This document shows, one piece after another, positions 26,878-36,880 of a stretch of DNA of 64,000 bases. How positions within the stretch are numbered: the first letter of the stretch is position 1; the number at the start of each line of letters is the position of its first letter. Source of the stretch: Mycolicibacterium tusciae JS617 (GTDB lineage: Bacteria; Actinomycetota; Actinomycetes; Mycobacteriales; Mycobacteriaceae); contig NZ_KI912270.1 of the NCBI RefSeq assembly GCF_000243415.2, positions 6,405,837-6,469,836 of the forward strand, read 5' to 3'. The position numbers and the translations under genes are program-made. The notes below the pieces were generated by a model, which saw nothing but the letters and a program-made list of their open reading frames with translations, had not been told where the DNA came from and did not search any database.

Positions 26878-27180
26878 GTGGGAACCACCCAGGACGAAAT
26901 CATCGCCGGCATCGCCGAGATCATCGAAGAGGTCACCGGTATCGAGCCCTCCGAGGTCACCCCGGAGAAGTCGTTCGTCGACGACCTGGACATCGACTCG
27001 CTGTCGATGGTTGAGATCGCAGTGCAGACCGAGGACAAGTACGGCGTGAAGATCCCCGACGAGGACCTCGCGGGCCTGCGCACCGTCGGTGACGTCGTCA
27101 GCTACATCCAGAAGCTCGAGGAAGAGAACCCCGAGGCTGCCGCGGCGATCCGGGCACAGATGGGCTCGGGCGACAAGTGA
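26878..27180 (+). CDS. acpM: Meromycolate-extension acyl carrier protein
   Basis: 100 residues, acidic. Ser41 in [13 protein letters not shown] receives the phosphopantetheine arm. The extra C-terminal extension after [13 protein letters not shown] is characteristic of AcpM, which carries very long meromycolate chains between the FAS-II enzymes. AGAAGGAG precedes GTG 26878. The stop overlaps the kasA start (GTGA), so translation is coupled. Confidence 0.97.
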   Translation: MGTTQDEIIAGIAEIIEEVTGIEPSEVTPEKSFVDDLDIDSLSMVEIAVQTEDKYGVKIPDEDLAGLRTVGDVVSYIQKLEEENPEAAAAIRAQMGSGDK

Positions 27181-28427
27181 CCAAACCTTCCACTGCTAAC
27201 GGTGGTTTCCCCAGCGTCGTGGTGACCGCCGTCACGGCGACGACTTCGCTCGCGCCGGACATCGAGAGCACGTGGAAGAGCTTGCTTGCAGGCGAGAGCG
27301 GCATCCGCGTCCTCGAGGACGAGTTCGTCACCAAGTGGGACCTGCCGGTGCGAATCGGCGGGCACCTCAAGGAGCCGCTTGACCCACTGATGACCCGGTT
27401 GGAACTGCGGCGCATGTCGTATGTCCAACGCATGTCCAAGTACCTCGGCAACCAGCTGTGGGACAGCATCGGACGTCCGGAGGTCGATCCCGACCGGTTC
27501 TCGGTCGTGATCGGCACCGGCCTCGGTGGCGGCGAGAAGATCGTCGAGATGTATGACGCGATGAACGAGGGCGGGCCCCGCAAGGTATCCCCGCTCGCCG
27601 TTCAGATGGTCATGCCGAACGGCGCTGCCGCGGTCGTGGGCCTCGAACTGGGCGCCCGGGCCGGGGTCATCACCCCGGTTTCGGCCTGCTCGTCGGGTTC
27701 GGAGGGCATCGCCCACGCGTGGCGCCAGCTCGTGATGGGTGACGCCGACATCGCCGTCTGCGGCGGTGTCGAGGGCGGCATCGAGGCGCTGCCGATCGCG
27801 GCGTTCTCGATGATGCGCGCGATGTCCACCAACAACGAGAATCCTGAGGGTGCATCGCGGCCGTTCGACAAGAACCGCGACGGGTTCGTCTTCGGTGAAG
27901 CCGGGGCTCTCATGGTCATCGAGACCGAGGAGCACGCCAAGGCCCGCGGGGCAAAGCCGCTGGCCCGGCTGATGGGCGCCGGTATCACGTCCGACGCGTT
28001 CCACATGGTGGCACCTGCACCGGACGGTCTGCGGGCCGGCCACGCGATGAAGCGCGCCATAGAGTCCGCGGGCCTGGAGCCCAAGGACATCAGCCACGTC
28101 AACGCCCACGCCACGGCCACCCCGATCGGCGACACCGCGGAGGCCAACGCCATCCGCGTTGCCGGTGTGGACCACGCAGCGGTATATGCCCCGAAGTCGG
28201 CGCTCGGCCACTCCATCGGAGCGGTCGGGGCCCTGGAATCGATCCTGACGGTGCTCGCGCTGCGCGATGGCGTGATTCCGCCGACACTGAATTACGAGAC
28301 CCCGGATCCCGAGATCGATCTCGATGTCGTTGCAGGCGAGCCACGATCTGGCGACTACCAGTACGCCATCAACAACTCGTTCGGATTCGGTGGACACAAT
28401 GTCGCCCTGGCATTTGGGCGTTACTGA
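27177..28427 (+). CDS. kasA: Beta-ketoacyl-ACP synthase I of FAS-II
   Basis: 416 residues, exactly the length of M. tuberculosis KasA. The Cys-His-His triad is in [11 protein letters not shown] (Cys171), [11 protein letters not shown] (His311) and [10 protein letters not shown] (His345, with the conserved Lys). It condenses malonyl-AcpM with acyl-AcpM during meromycolate elongation and is the target of thiolactomycin. GTG 27177 overlaps acpM by four bases. kasB follows after 27 bases and is a clear paralogue. Confidence 0.97.
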   Translation: MTKPSTANGGFPSVVVTAVTATTSLAPDIESTWKSLLAGESGIRVLEDEFVTKWDLPVRIGGHLKEPLDPLMTRLELRRMSYVQRMSKYLGNQLWDSIGRPEVDPDRFSVVIGTGLGGGEKIVEMYDAMNEGGPRKVSPLAVQMVMPNGAAAVVGLELGARAGVITPVSACSSGSEGIAHAWRQLVMGDADIAVCGGVEGGIEALPIAAFSMMRAMSTNNENPEGASRPFDKNRDGFVFGEAGALMVIETEEHAKARGAKPLARLMGAGITSDAFHMVAPAPDGLRAGHAMKRAIESAGLEPKDISHVNAHATATPIGDTAEANAIRVAGVDHAAVYAPKSALGHSIGAVGALESILTVLALRDGVIPPTLNYETPDPEIDLDVVAGEPRSGDYQYAINNSFGFGGHNVALAFGRY

Positions 28428-28454
28428 GTTACGGAAGGAACTCCCAGAGCAGTA

Positions 28455-29717
28455 ATGGCAGCGTTGACCCGGCTTTCCACGGGGAATGGTTTCCCCAACG
28501 TAGTCGTCACCGGATTCGCGATGACGACGGCTCTGGCGACCGACGCGGACACCACCTGGCAGCGACTGCTGGATGGGCAAAGCGGCATCCGACTGCTCGA
28601 CGATCCCTTCGTCGAGCAGTACAACCTGCCGGTCCGAATCGGCGGGCACCTGTTGGAGGACTTCGAAAGCGAATTGACGCGGGTCGAACTGCGTCGGCTG
28701 TCGTACCTGCAGCGGATGTCCACGGTGCTGAGCCGACGGGTATGGGACCACGCCGGGTCACCGGATGTCGATCCCCGGCGTCTGATGGTGTCGATCGGCA
28801 CCGGTATGGGCTCGACTGAGGAATTGCTCTACGCCTACGAAGCGTTGCGCGGCAAGGGCCTTCGGGCGGTGTCCCCGCTTGCCGTGCAGATGTACATGCC
28901 GAACGCGGCAGCCGCCGCGGTCGGTCTCGAGCGCAAGGCCAAGGCCGGGGTCAGCACCCCGATCTCGGCCTGCGCCTCGGGTTCTGAGGGCATTGCGCAG
29001 GCGTGGCGACAGATCGTGCTCGGCGAAGCCGACGTGGCGATCTGCGGTGGCGTCGAAACCAGGATCGAAGCGGTGCCGATTGCCGGCTTCGCACAGATGC
29101 GCATCGTGTTGTCCACCACCAACGACAATCCCGCCGGAGCGTGTCGCCCATTTGACAAGGACCGCAACGGTTTCGTCTTCGGCGAGGGTGCCGGGTTGAT
29201 GGTGATCGAGACCGAGGAACACGCCAAGGCGCGCGGTGCCACCATCCACGCACGGCTGATGGGCGCCAGCATCACGTCGGACGGATTCCACATCGTGGCG
29301 CCCGACCCCAACGGGGAGCAGGCCGGCCACGCAATGACGCGGGCCATCCAGCTCGCGGGCCTGTCCCCCACAGACATCGACCACATCAATGCGCACGCCA
29401 CGGGTACCTCGGTGGGCGACGTGGCCGAAGGCAAGGCCATCACCAGAGCCTTGGGCACCCACAAGGCAGCGGTCTACGCCCCCAAGGGGGCGCTCGGCCA
29501 CTCGGTCGGCGCAGTCGGCGCCGTCGAGTCCATCCTCACCGTGTTGGCGTTGAAGAACGGGGTCATCCCGCCGACGCTCAACCTGAAGAACCTCGACCCG
29601 GAGATCGACCTCGATGTCGTCTCGGGTTCGCCGCGACCCGGCAACTATCAATACGCGATCAACAATTCGTTCGGATTCGGTGGGCACAACGTCGCGCTCG
29701 CGTTCGGTAAGTACTGA
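28455..29717 (+). CDS. kasB: Beta-ketoacyl-ACP synthase II of FAS-II
   Basis: 420 residues, about two-thirds identical by eye to KasA. The catalytic motifs are [22 protein letters not shown] and [10 protein letters not shown]. KasB performs the last rounds of elongation to full-length mycolates, affecting acid-fastness and persistence. ATG 28455 begins [18 protein letters not shown]; a weak GGAAGGAA lies about 20 bases upstream. It is in the FAS-II operon between kasA and accD6. Confidence 0.96.
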   Translation: MAALTRLSTGNGFPNVVVTGFAMTTALATDADTTWQRLLDGQSGIRLLDDPFVEQYNLPVRIGGHLLEDFESELTRVELRRLSYLQRMSTVLSRRVWDHAGSPDVDPRRLMVSIGTGMGSTEELLYAYEALRGKGLRAVSPLAVQMYMPNAAAAAVGLERKAKAGVSTPISACASGSEGIAQAWRQIVLGEADVAICGGVETRIEAVPIAGFAQMRIVLSTTNDNPAGACRPFDKDRNGFVFGEGAGLMVIETEEHAKARGATIHARLMGASITSDGFHIVAPDPNGEQAGHAMTRAIQLAGLSPTDIDHINAHATGTSVGDVAEGKAITRALGTHKAAVYAPKGALGHSVGAVGAVESILTVLALKNGVIPPTLNLKNLDPEIDLDVVSGSPRPGNYQYAINNSFGFGGHNVALAFGKY

Positions 29718-29749
29718 ACCCCGAAATTCAAGCGCTACAGGAGGATTTA

Positions 29750-31171
29750 ATGACCATCATGGCCCCCGAAACGGTCGGTGAATCGGTCGATCCGCGCGAT
29801 CCGCTGCTGCGCCTCAGCACCTTCTTCGACGACGACAGCGTCGAACTGCTTCACGAGCGTGACCGCTCCGGTGTGCTAGCCGCCGCCGGCACCGTCAACG
29901 GCGTGCGCACCATCGCGTTCTGCACCGACGGCACCGTCATGGGCGGTGCCATGGGTGTGGAGGGCTGTGCACACATCGTCAACGCCTACGACATCGCCAT
30001 CGAGGAACAAAGCCCGATCATCGGAATCTGGCACTCCGGCGGCGCACGGCTCGCAGAGGGCGTCAAGGCCCTGCACGCGGTCGGTTTGACGTTCGAGGCC
30101 CAAATCCGGGCGTCCGGTTACATCCCGCAGATCTCGATCGTCGTCGGCTTCGCCGCGGGCGGGGCTGCCTATGGTCCGGCCCTGACCGACATCATCGTGA
30201 TGGCGCCGGACAGCAAGGTCTTCGTCACCGGCCCCGACGTCGTGCGCAGCGTCACCGGTGAGGACGTCGACATGGTGTCGCTCGGCGGTCCCGACGCACA
30301 CCACAAGAAGTCCGGCGTGTGCCACATCGTCGCCGACGACGAGGTCGACGCCTACGAGCGCGGCCGTCGTCTGGTCGGATTGTTCTGCCAGCAGGGCCAT
30401 TTCGACCGAACCAAGGCCGAAGCCGGCGACACTGACCTCAAGGCGTTGCTGCCCGAGTCGGCCCGCCGTGCCTACGACGTGCACCCTCTTGTCGAGGCGC
30501 TGCTCGATGACGGTGTGCCCTTCGAGGAGCTGCAGGGCAAGTGGGCGCCGTCGATCGTGATCGGTCTGAGCCGGCTGGCCGGCCGGACCGTCGGTGTGAT
30601 CGCGAACAATCCGCTGCGCCTCGGTGGCTGCCTGAACTCCGAGAGCGCCGAGAAGGCAGCACGTTTCGTGCGGCTGTGCGACGCCTTCGGCATCCCGCTC
30701 GTCGTGCTCGTCGACGTACCGGGCTACCTGCCCGGAGTGGACCAGGAGTGGGGCGGCGTGGTGCGCCGCGGCGCGAAGCTTTTGCACGCGTTCGGCGAGT
30801 CCTCGGTGCCGCGCGTCACGCTGGTCACTCGCAAGATCTACGGCGGCGCCTACATCGCGATGAACTCGCGATCGCTGAACGCCACCAAGGTCTTTGCATG
30901 GCCGGAGGCCGAGGTCGCCGTGATGGGCGCCAAGGCAGCGGTCGGCATCCTGCACAAGAAGAAGCTGGCCGCCGCACCCGAAGACGAGCGTGAGGCGCTG
31001 CACGAAGAATTGGCCGCTGAGCACGAGCGGATCGCCGGCGGCGTGGATTCCGCCATCGAGATCGGTGTGGTGGACGAGAAGATCGATCCCGCCCATACGC
31101 GCAGCAAGCTGACGCAGGCACTGGCCGAGGCGCCCGCCCGCCGCGGTCGGCACAAGAACATCCCGCTGTAA
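29750..31171 (+). CDS. accD6: Acyl-CoA (acetyl/propionyl-CoA) carboxylase beta subunit
   Basis: 473 residues, carboxyltransferase fold of two crotonase-like halves. GIWHSGGARLAEGVKAL and GFAAGGAAYGPALTDI form the first oxyanion pocket; VDVPGYLPGVDQEWGGV and KIYGGAYIAMNSR the second. With AccA3 and AccE it carboxylates acetyl-CoA to malonyl-CoA for FAS-I and FAS-II. AGGAGG precedes ATG 29750. Last gene of the operon, followed by a strong hairpin. Confidence 0.96.
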   Translation: MTIMAPETVGESVDPRDPLLRLSTFFDDDSVELLHERDRSGVLAAAGTVNGVRTIAFCTDGTVMGGAMGVEGCAHIVNAYDIAIEEQSPIIGIWHSGGARLAEGVKALHAVGLTFEAQIRASGYIPQISIVVGFAAGGAAYGPALTDIIVMAPDSKVFVTGPDVVRSVTGEDVDMVSLGGPDAHHKKSGVCHIVADDEVDAYERGRRLVGLFCQQGHFDRTKAEAGDTDLKALLPESARRAYDVHPLVEALLDDGVPFEELQGKWAPSIVIGLSRLAGRTVGVIANNPLRLGGCLNSESAEKAARFVRLCDAFGIPLVVLVDVPGYLPGVDQEWGGVVRRGAKLLHAFGESSVPRVTLVTRKIYGGAYIAMNSRSLNATKVFAWPEAEVAVMGAKAAVGILHKKKLAAAPEDEREALHEELAAEHERIAGGVDSAIEIGVVDEKIDPAHTRSKLTQALAEAPARRGRHKNIPL

Positions 31172-31177
31172 CGGCGT

Positions 31178-31222
31178 TTTCGGTGCGCGCACGGTCGCTC
31201 CGCGACCGCTAGCGCACCGAAA
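31178..31222. terminator. Long bidirectional terminator hairpin between accD6 and glpD
   Basis: Outer stem TTTCGGTGCGC / GCGCACCGAAA (11 bp) and inner stem CGGTCGC / GCGACCG (7 bp) separated by a small 3+3 internal loop, with a TCC loop. The glpD stop codon lies in it. It should end the FAS-II transcript and the convergent glpD transcript. Confidence 0.8.
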
Positions 31223-32747
31223 TCACGAATTCCTCCGCCACATCGAGCACCCTGTCGCGATCCGCGGCGACCAATCCGATACGAGTGCGGCGGTCGACGA
31301 TGTCGTCGACAGTCAGCGCGCCTTCATGCGATACGGCGTATTCGAATTCCGCGCGTATGACGTCGATCCCGTCGGCCACGGGCTCCGTGGGCCGTTCACA
31401 GCTCGCGGCGGCGATCACGTTCGGCGCTTCCGCGCCGTAGCGTGCCACCAGTGAGCCCGGCATTTCGACCGGCGAACGCAGTGTCGCAACCGGATTCGAG
31501 GGTGCTCCCACCAAGGGCAGGTTTCGGGTGCGGCACCCTGCGGCCGTCAGCCCGCGCAGCGCGACGGCGCGGTCAAGGACATCTTCTGCCATGTAGCGGT
31601 ACTCGGTCAGCTTGCCGCCGATGACACTGAGCACGCCCGACGGTGACTCGACAACCCGATGCTCGCGCGACACGTCAGCCGTGCGCCCCTCGCCCGCGTC
31701 GATCAACGGTCTTAGCCCGGCGTATGCGCCGATCACATCGTCGGTGCCCAGTGCGACGTCCAGCGCGGTGTTGACCGTGTCCAACAGGAACGACGTCTCC
31801 TCCGCAGTGGGTTGCGGCACATCGGGTATCGGGCCCGGCGCGTCCTCGTCGGTGAGCCCCAGGTACACGCGTCCCAGCTGTTCGGGCATCGCAAAGACGA
31901 AGCGGTTGATCTCCCCGGGGATGGGGATGGTGAGTGCGGCGACCGGGTTTCCGAATGCCGCGGCATCGAACACGAGATGCGTTCCGCGGCTGGGACGCAG
32001 GCGAACCGAGGGGTCCACCTCCCCCGCCCACACGCCGCTGGCGTTGACCACGGCGCGGGCGGATACCTCCAACGACTCCCCGGATCGCTGATCGGTCAAT
32101 GTCACCGAGGTGCCCGTCGCGTTGGATGCTGCGACGTGCGTCAGGATCTTGGCGCCGTGCTGGGCGGCGGTGCGGGCCACGGCGGTGACCAAGCGCGCAT
32201 CGTCGATCAGCTGACCGTCGTAGGCGAGCAGACCGCCGGTCAGTCCGTCGCGCCGCACCGTGGGCGCGAGTTGGATGGCGCGCTGCGCGTCGATCCGCCT
32301 TGAGCGAGGCAGCGTCGACGACGGTGTGCCCGCGAGCTTGCGCAGCCCATCGCCGGCCACGAAACCGAACCGCACCAGCGCCCGCGATGCGGTGTTCATC
32401 GACGGCAGCAGCGGAACCAGCTGGGGCATCGCCTTGACGAGGTGAGGGGCGTTGCGCGTCATCAGGATTCCGCGTTCGACGGCGCTGCGCCGCGCGATGC
32501 CGACATTGCCGGTCGCGAGGTATCGCAGGCCGCCGTGCACCAGCTTGCTGCTCCAACGGCTGGTACCGAAGGCCAAGTCGTGCTTCTCGACCAGGGCAAC
32601 GCTGAGCCCGCGCGTCGCGGCATCCAACGCGATACCGACGCCGGTGATGCCGCCGCCGATGACGACGACGTCGGTGGTGTCACCGTCCGCCAGCGCCGCC
32701 AGCTCGGAGGTGCGACGGGCGTCGTTGAGTGCGGTTGAGGTGGTCAC
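31209..32747 (-). CDS. glpD: Glycerol-3-phosphate dehydrogenase, FAD-dependent
   Basis: 512 residues. The FAD-binding N-terminus is VVVIGGGITGVGIALDAATR, followed by AFGTSRWSSKLVHGGLRYL, a GlpD signature. The C-terminal domain begins near 390. It oxidises glycerol-3-phosphate to DHAP at the membrane, passing electrons to menaquinone. GTG 32747 overlaps the stop of the upstream TetR gene (GTGA), so I use this start rather than the 38-residue Arg-rich extension. The order glpD-TetR with a divergent flavoprotein matches Rv2249c-Rv2251. Confidence 0.93.
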   Translation of the reverse strand: MTTSTALNDARRTSELAALADGDTTDVVVIGGGITGVGIALDAATRGLSVALVEKHDLAFGTSRWSSKLVHGGLRYLATGNVGIARRSAVERGILMTRNAPHLVKAMPQLVPLLPSMNTASRALVRFGFVAGDGLRKLAGTPSSTLPRSRRIDAQRAIQLAPTVRRDGLTGGLLAYDGQLIDDARLVTAVARTAAQHGAKILTHVAASNATGTSVTLTDQRSGESLEVSARAVVNASGVWAGEVDPSVRLRPSRGTHLVFDAAAFGNPVAALTIPIPGEINRFVFAMPEQLGRVYLGLTDEDAPGPIPDVPQPTAEETSFLLDTVNTALDVALGTDDVIGAYAGLRPLIDAGEGRTADVSREHRVVESPSGVLSVIGGKLTEYRYMAEDVLDRAVALRGLTAAGCRTRNLPLVGAPSNPVATLRSPVEMPGSLVARYGAEAPNVIAAASCERPTEPVADGIDVIRAEFEYAVSHEGALTVDDIVDRRTRIGLVAADRDRVLDVAEEFVISVR

Positions 32748-33325
32748 CGTTTGAGGTATCCGTTCAATGAGTGGGCGAGTTCGACGGCGAGTGCGTCGGC
32801 ATCGAGGATGGGCGCGACGATCTGTCCCGACTGGATCGTCGACTGGCTGATCAGCAGGCACATCGCCGCGAGTTGTCGCGGATCGCCGGGGCGAACGCTA
32901 GCTTCCTCCTGCGCGAGTTTGATGTCGGAGGCGACCGCGTCGAGGAGGACCTGCTGGCTGGTCCCCAGCCGTTCGGCGATGTAGATCATCGCCAGGTCGG
33001 GCGCACTGCGCAGCACCGACATGACCACGTCGTCGCGACGCAACCGCTCGGCGACCGTCACGATTCGCTGGACAAGCGCCTCGCGGCCGATCCTTTGACT
33101 GGGTACATCGTCGAGCACGCCGATGACCCGCGATGTCAGCAGCGCCGCCAGCACCGAACGGGTATCGGGCCACCGCCGATACACCGTCGGCCTGCTGACC
33201 TGGGCGCGGCGCGCGATCTCGGCCAGCGTCACCCGGTCCACACCAAACGCCAGCACACAGTCGGCCGCCGCGGCGAGGATCCGGTCCCCGATCGTCGGCG
33301 GTGAGTCGTTACTGATTGACAGCAT
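32744..33325 (-). CDS. TetR-family regulator
   Basis: 193 residues from ATG 33325. The TetR helix-turn-helix is at residues 12-60 (IGDRILAAAADCVLAFG, LAEIARRAQVSRPTVYRRWPD). The C-terminal ligand domain is unassigned. It is coupled to glpD by a four-base overlap and divergent from the flavoprotein gene across only 17 bases, so it probably controls both, with a glycerolipid-related ligand (inference). The frame continues upstream to 33487 through the neighbouring gene, which I reject as non-coding. Confidence 0.88.
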   Translation of the reverse strand: MLSISNDSPPTIGDRILAAAADCVLAFGVDRVTLAEIARRAQVSRPTVYRRWPDTRSVLAALLTSRVIGVLDDVPSQRIGREALVQRIVTVAERLRRDDVVMSVLRSAPDLAMIYIAERLGTSQQVLLDAVASDIKLAQEEASVRPGDPRQLAAMCLLISQSTIQSGQIVAPILDADALAVELAHSLNGYLKR

Positions 33326-33342
33326 GTGTAATACTGTAACGC
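33326..33342. promoter_or_regulatory. 17-bp divergent intergenic region, probable leaderless starts
   Basis: The two divergent ATGs are separated only by 17 bases containing a direct repeat TGTAA-N3-TGTAA. There is no room for ribosome binding sites, so both mRNAs are probably leaderless, or one start lies further downstream. The AT-rich words are likely operator and -10 material. Confidence 0.45.
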
Positions 33343-34965
33343 ATGACGCGTCCGGATGACCAACAGACCGCAATGCTGCCCCCGATGAAGTGGAACGCAT
33401 GGGGCGATCCAGCGGCGGCGAAACCACTGTCGGACGGGATTCGGGCCCTGCTGAAGCAGGCGCTCGGCGTCGACGGCGCGAAAACACCAGACCTCGAGGC
33501 GCAGGACGTCAAGCTTCGTCCTTCCGCGCTGACGGACGCCGACTCCGACCGGCTGGCCGAGATCGTCGGAGCCGCGTACTGCCGTGTCGACGACCAGGGC
33601 CGGCTGCTCCGCGCCGGCGGCAAATCGACGCTGGACCTGTTGCGCCGCAAGGATTCCGGTGTCCAGGATGTGCCCGACGCGGTGCTGCTGCCGAGTGGCG
33701 AGGACGAGATCGCGGCGATCCTGCGGTACTGCTCCGAACGCGAGATCGCGATCGTCCCGTTCGGCGGCGGGACGAGTGTGGTCGGCGGCCTTGACCCGAT
33801 CCGCGGCGATTTCAGTGCGGTGGTCTCCCTGGATCTACGCCGCCTGACGGAACTGCATTCACTCGATGAGGTCTCCGGCGAGGCCGAACTCGGCGCCGGG
33901 CTCACCGGCCCAGAGGCCGAACGCCTACTGGGCGGACGCGGCTTCTCCCTCGGCCACTTCCCCCAGAGTTTCCAGTTCGCGACCATTGGCGGATTCGCCG
34001 CCACGCGCTCCTCTGGCCAGGACTCCGCGGGGTACGGCCGCTTCAACGACATGGTGCGCGGGCTGCGCACGGTGACCCCGGCGGGTGTACTCGACCTCGG
34101 TCGCGCCCCGGAGTCGGCCGCCGGCCCTGACCTGCGGCAGTTGATGATCGGTTCGGAGGGTGTCTTCGGGATCATCACCCGCGTGCGGGTCAAGGTGCAT
34201 CCCGTTCCCGCGACGACCCGTTATGAGGCCTGGTCTTTCCCTGACTTCGCGACCGGAGCCGACGCGCTGCGCGCCGTCGTACAGACCGGCGCCGGGCCGA
34301 CGGTCATCCGGTTGTCCGACGAAGCGGAGACCGGTGTGAATCTGGCGACGACCGAGAGCATCGGCGAGGACCAGATCACTGGCGGCTGCTTGGCGATCAC
34401 CGCGTTCGAGGGCAGCCAAGCCCACGTCGAGAGCCGTCATGCCGAAACGCGCGCGGTGATGCAGGCCGCAGGTGGCACGTCGCTCGGCGAGGCCCCGGCC
34501 CGCGCCTGGGAGCACGGCCGGTTCAACGCGCCGTATCTTCGGGATTCGCTGCTCGCCGCCGGTGCACTGTGCGAGACGCTGGAGACGGCCACGAACTGGT
34601 CCAACGTGCCCGCACTCAAGGCGGCGGTCACCGAGGCACTGACGAAGTCTCTCGCCGAATCCGGCACCCCGGCACTGGTGCTGTGCCACATTTCGCATGT
34701 GTATCCGACCGGAGCCTCGTTGTACTTCACCGTCGTCGCCGGGCAGCGCGGGAATCCAATACAGCAGTGGCGCAAGGCGAAGGCCGCCGCATCGGAGGCC
34801 ATGATGCGCACCGGCGCCACCATCACCCACCACCACGCCGTCGGCGCCGATCACCGCCCGTGGATGCGCGACGAGATCGGCGATCTCGGCGTCGAGGTGC
34901 TGCGGGCCGTCAAGGCCACGCTGGACCCCGCCGGAATCCTCAACCCCGGCAAGCTCATTCCATGA
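33343..34965 (+). CDS. FAD-binding oxidase, alkyldihydroxyacetonephosphate synthase-like
   Basis: 540 residues. The PCMH FAD domain shows IAIVPFGGGTSVVGGLD near residue 140 and LGHFPQSFQFATIGGFAA near 205; the C-terminal cap domain ends LDPAGILNPGKLIP. ITHHHAVGADHRPWM near 490 contains the His cluster of alkyl-DHAP synthases. Bacterial relatives (Rv2251) are annotated as ether-lipid or glycolate/lactate-type oxidases, so the substrate is uncertain. The setting beside glpD and a diacylglycerol kinase gene favours glycerolipid metabolism. In-frame ATGs at 33373 and 33385 are alternative starts. Confidence 0.85.
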   Translation: MTRPDDQQTAMLPPMKWNAWGDPAAAKPLSDGIRALLKQALGVDGAKTPDLEAQDVKLRPSALTDADSDRLAEIVGAAYCRVDDQGRLLRAGGKSTLDLLRRKDSGVQDVPDAVLLPSGEDEIAAILRYCSEREIAIVPFGGGTSVVGGLDPIRGDFSAVVSLDLRRLTELHSLDEVSGEAELGAGLTGPEAERLLGGRGFSLGHFPQSFQFATIGGFAATRSSGQDSAGYGRFNDMVRGLRTVTPAGVLDLGRAPESAAGPDLRQLMIGSEGVFGIITRVRVKVHPVPATTRYEAWSFPDFATGADALRAVVQTGAGPTVIRLSDEAETGVNLATTESIGEDQITGGCLAITAFEGSQAHVESRHAETRAVMQAAGGTSLGEAPARAWEHGRFNAPYLRDSLLAAGALCETLETATNWSNVPALKAAVTEALTKSLAESGTPALVLCHISHVYPTGASLYFTVVAGQRGNPIQQWRKAKAAASEAMMRTGATITHHHAVGADHRPWMRDEIGDLGVEVLRAVKATLDPAGILNPGKLIP

Positions 34966-35879
34966 CCGAGCTCGGCCGCGTGACGATGCTGACCAACCCG
35001 GCGTCCGGGCACGGCAGTGCGCCACACGCCGCCGAACGCGCCGTCACACAGCTGCACAAGCGCGGCATCGACGTCGTCGCCATCGCGGGCACCGACGCCG
35101 CGCACGCGAGACGACTGGTGGACGGTGCCCTCGAGCGCGGCATGGACGCTCTGGTTGTCGTCGGCGGTGACGGCATCATCTCGCTCGCATTGCAGGTGCT
35201 CGCACAATCCGACATACCGCTTGCCATCATCCCGTCGGGCACCGGCAACGACCACGCACGCGAATTCGGTATTCCGGCAAAGGATCCCGAAGCCGCGGCC
35301 GACATCATCGTCGACGGCGTCGTGCAGACCGTCGACCTGGGCCGCATCAAGGGCGTCGACGGCACCGACAAATGGTTCGGCACCGTGATGGCCGCAGGCT
35401 TTGACTCGTTGGTCACCGACCGGACCAACCGGATGCGGTGGCCGCACGGCCGGATGCGTTACAACGTCGCGATGGTCGCCGAGCTGTCCAAGTTGCGGCT
35501 GCTGCCCTTCAGCCTGACCTTCGACGGTCGCGAGTTGGACACGGAGTTGACGCTGGCCGCTTTCGGCAACACCAAGAGCTATGGCGGCGGCATGCGGATC
35601 TGCCCGGACGCGGACCCCACCGATGGATTGCTCGACGTCACGATGGTCGCGTCGGCCTCGCGCACGAAGCTGATCCGGTTGTTTCCCACCGTGTTCAAGG
35701 GCACGCACATCGATCTCGATGAGGTGCGTACCGAGCGTGCCCGCACGATCACCGTCGACTCACCGGGCATCAACGCCTATGCCGACGGCGAGTACGCGTG
35801 CCCGCTTCCGGTCGAAGTTTCGGCGGTACCCGGGGCGCTGAAGATCCTTACCGCAGCGGGCAATAGACCGCGAGGCTGA
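34962..35879 (+). CDS. Diacylglycerol kinase-family lipid kinase
   Basis: 305 residues with the DAG-kinase catalytic domain: LTNPASGHGSA at the N-terminus, VVVGGDGIISLALQVL near 70 and IIPSGTGNDHAREFGI near 90. The C-terminal beta-sandwich ends near YADGEYACPLPVEV. It should phosphorylate a lipid alcohol at the inner membrane; the M. tuberculosis counterpart Rv2252 has DAG kinase activity linked to PIM synthesis. ATG 34962 overlaps the previous stop (ATGA). Its end overlaps the convergent DUF732-like gene by 32 bases. Confidence 0.9.
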   Translation: MTELGRVTMLTNPASGHGSAPHAAERAVTQLHKRGIDVVAIAGTDAAHARRLVDGALERGMDALVVVGGDGIISLALQVLAQSDIPLAIIPSGTGNDHAREFGIPAKDPEAAADIIVDGVVQTVDLGRIKGVDGTDKWFGTVMAAGFDSLVTDRTNRMRWPHGRMRYNVAMVAELSKLRLLPFSLTFDGRELDTELTLAAFGNTKSYGGGMRICPDADPTDGLLDVTMVASASRTKLIRLFPTVFKGTHIDLDEVRTERARTITVDSPGINAYADGEYACPLPVEVSAVPGALKILTAAGNRPRG

Positions 35880-36144
35880 TCCCGACAAACGAGCTCGCCT
35901 GTGCCGGATCCAATCCGAACTCGCCGGCGATCCGCGCCGCGATCAGGTCGCGGGCGAGCCCGCTGGTCGACGAATCGCAGGCCAGATTGCCTGCCGTGAT
36001 CGCGGTTTCCGGCGATATCGGCAGCCCGAGCCCGTCCAGAGCGCTCAGCAGAGCGTCGGTGGCGGGTGATGCTGATGCGGTTGAAGCGGTGAGCAGTGCG
36101 CCGGCAGCGAACGCCGCTGCGGTGAATACACGGATCGTGATCAT
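35848..36144 (-). CDS. Secreted DUF732-like protein
   Basis: 98 residues: a signal peptide (FTAAAFAAGALLTASTASA, cleavage before SPATD) and a small helical domain with two cysteines (LACDSSTSG and VYCPLR) as in DUF732, a family of small secreted mycobacterial proteins. Function unknown. The 3' end overlaps the lipid kinase gene on the opposite strand. Confidence 0.78.
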   Translation of the reverse strand: MITIRVFTAAAFAAGALLTASTASASPATDALLSALDGLGLPISPETAITAGNLACDSSTSGLARDLIAARIAGEFGLDPAQASSFVGISLAVYCPLR

Positions 36145-36259
36145 GTCGTCTCCTCCTGCGAGTTGACGACAGTCTCATCGGAAATGCGCGCCGACGGCGC
36201 AAATCAGCAAATTTCGCGAGGGGCCTTTTCTAGCGCGAGCAGAGGATTAGCCGACTCGG

Positions 36260-36772
36260 CTACCCGACTCCGCGCGTCAGCCAGCTCACCTCAGCGGAGT
36301 CACCGCCGTCGCGATACGGCTCGAGTGCCTCGTCCCATGCCGTGCCCAGCACGGTATCGAGCTCGACGGCCAGCGTGTCGGCCCCCGATTCCATCAGTGT
36401 TCGCAGCCGCATCTCCCCGACCATCACGTCGCCGTTGGCACTCATCGTGCCGCTCCACATGCCGAGTTGGGGGGTGTGGCACCAGCGGTGACCATCGACA
36501 CCCGTGCTGGGGTCCTCGGTGACTTCGAATCGCAGCACCGACCACGAGCGCAACGCGTTGGCCAGGGCGGCCCCGGTACCGACCGGGCCGATCCAGTTGG
36601 TGACGGCGCGCAGTTGCCCCGGCATGGCGGGCTGCGGCGTCCACTTCAGGTTCGCCCTCGCAGACAAGGTCGACGACAACGCCCACTCGACATGCGGGGC
36701 CACCGCAGCGGGGGAAGCATGGATGTACACCACGCCAGTCGCCGCTTCGGCGAATTGGTTCGCTGCACGCAT
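36260..36772 (-). CDS. DUF3145 family protein
   Basis: 170 residues from ATG 36772, which has AAGGAG six bases upstream. The body (GVVYIHASPAAVAPHVEWAL, LRAVTNWIGPVGTGAALANAL, HRWCHTPQLGMWSGTMSANG) matches Rv2256c over its whole length. The family is confined to actinobacteria and has no known activity. The frame reaches back to 36811 without support. Confidence 0.9.
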   Translation of the reverse strand: MRAANQFAEAATGVVYIHASPAAVAPHVEWALSSTLSARANLKWTPQPAMPGQLRAVTNWIGPVGTGAALANALRSWSVLRFEVTEDPSTGVDGHRWCHTPQLGMWSGTMSANGDVMVGEMRLRTLMESGADTLAVELDTVLGTAWDEALEPYRDGGDSAEVSWLTRGVG

Positions 36773-36880
36773 TTGCTGCTCCTTCGGCTCCACGAGGGAC
36801 GTCTTCCCCAAGCGACCTGGCGGTTCCGAATTACAGCTGTGTCGTGCGTGTCTATTGTGCCCTGTGAGGCGCCTGTTGCG

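Noticed and set aside
27102..28751. 549-codon minus-strand open frame antisense to kasA and kasB
   Set aside because: Shadow of GC-rich third positions; Arg/His/Gly-rich composition, no domain, fully covered by confirmed plus-strand genes.
29876..31192. 438-codon minus frame antisense to accD6
   Set aside because: Same antisense effect; accD6 is certain and complete.
33326..33487. 54-residue N-terminal extension of the TetR regulator
   Set aside because: Arg/Ser-rich, crosses the start of the divergent flavoprotein gene; the TetR fold is complete from ATG 33325.
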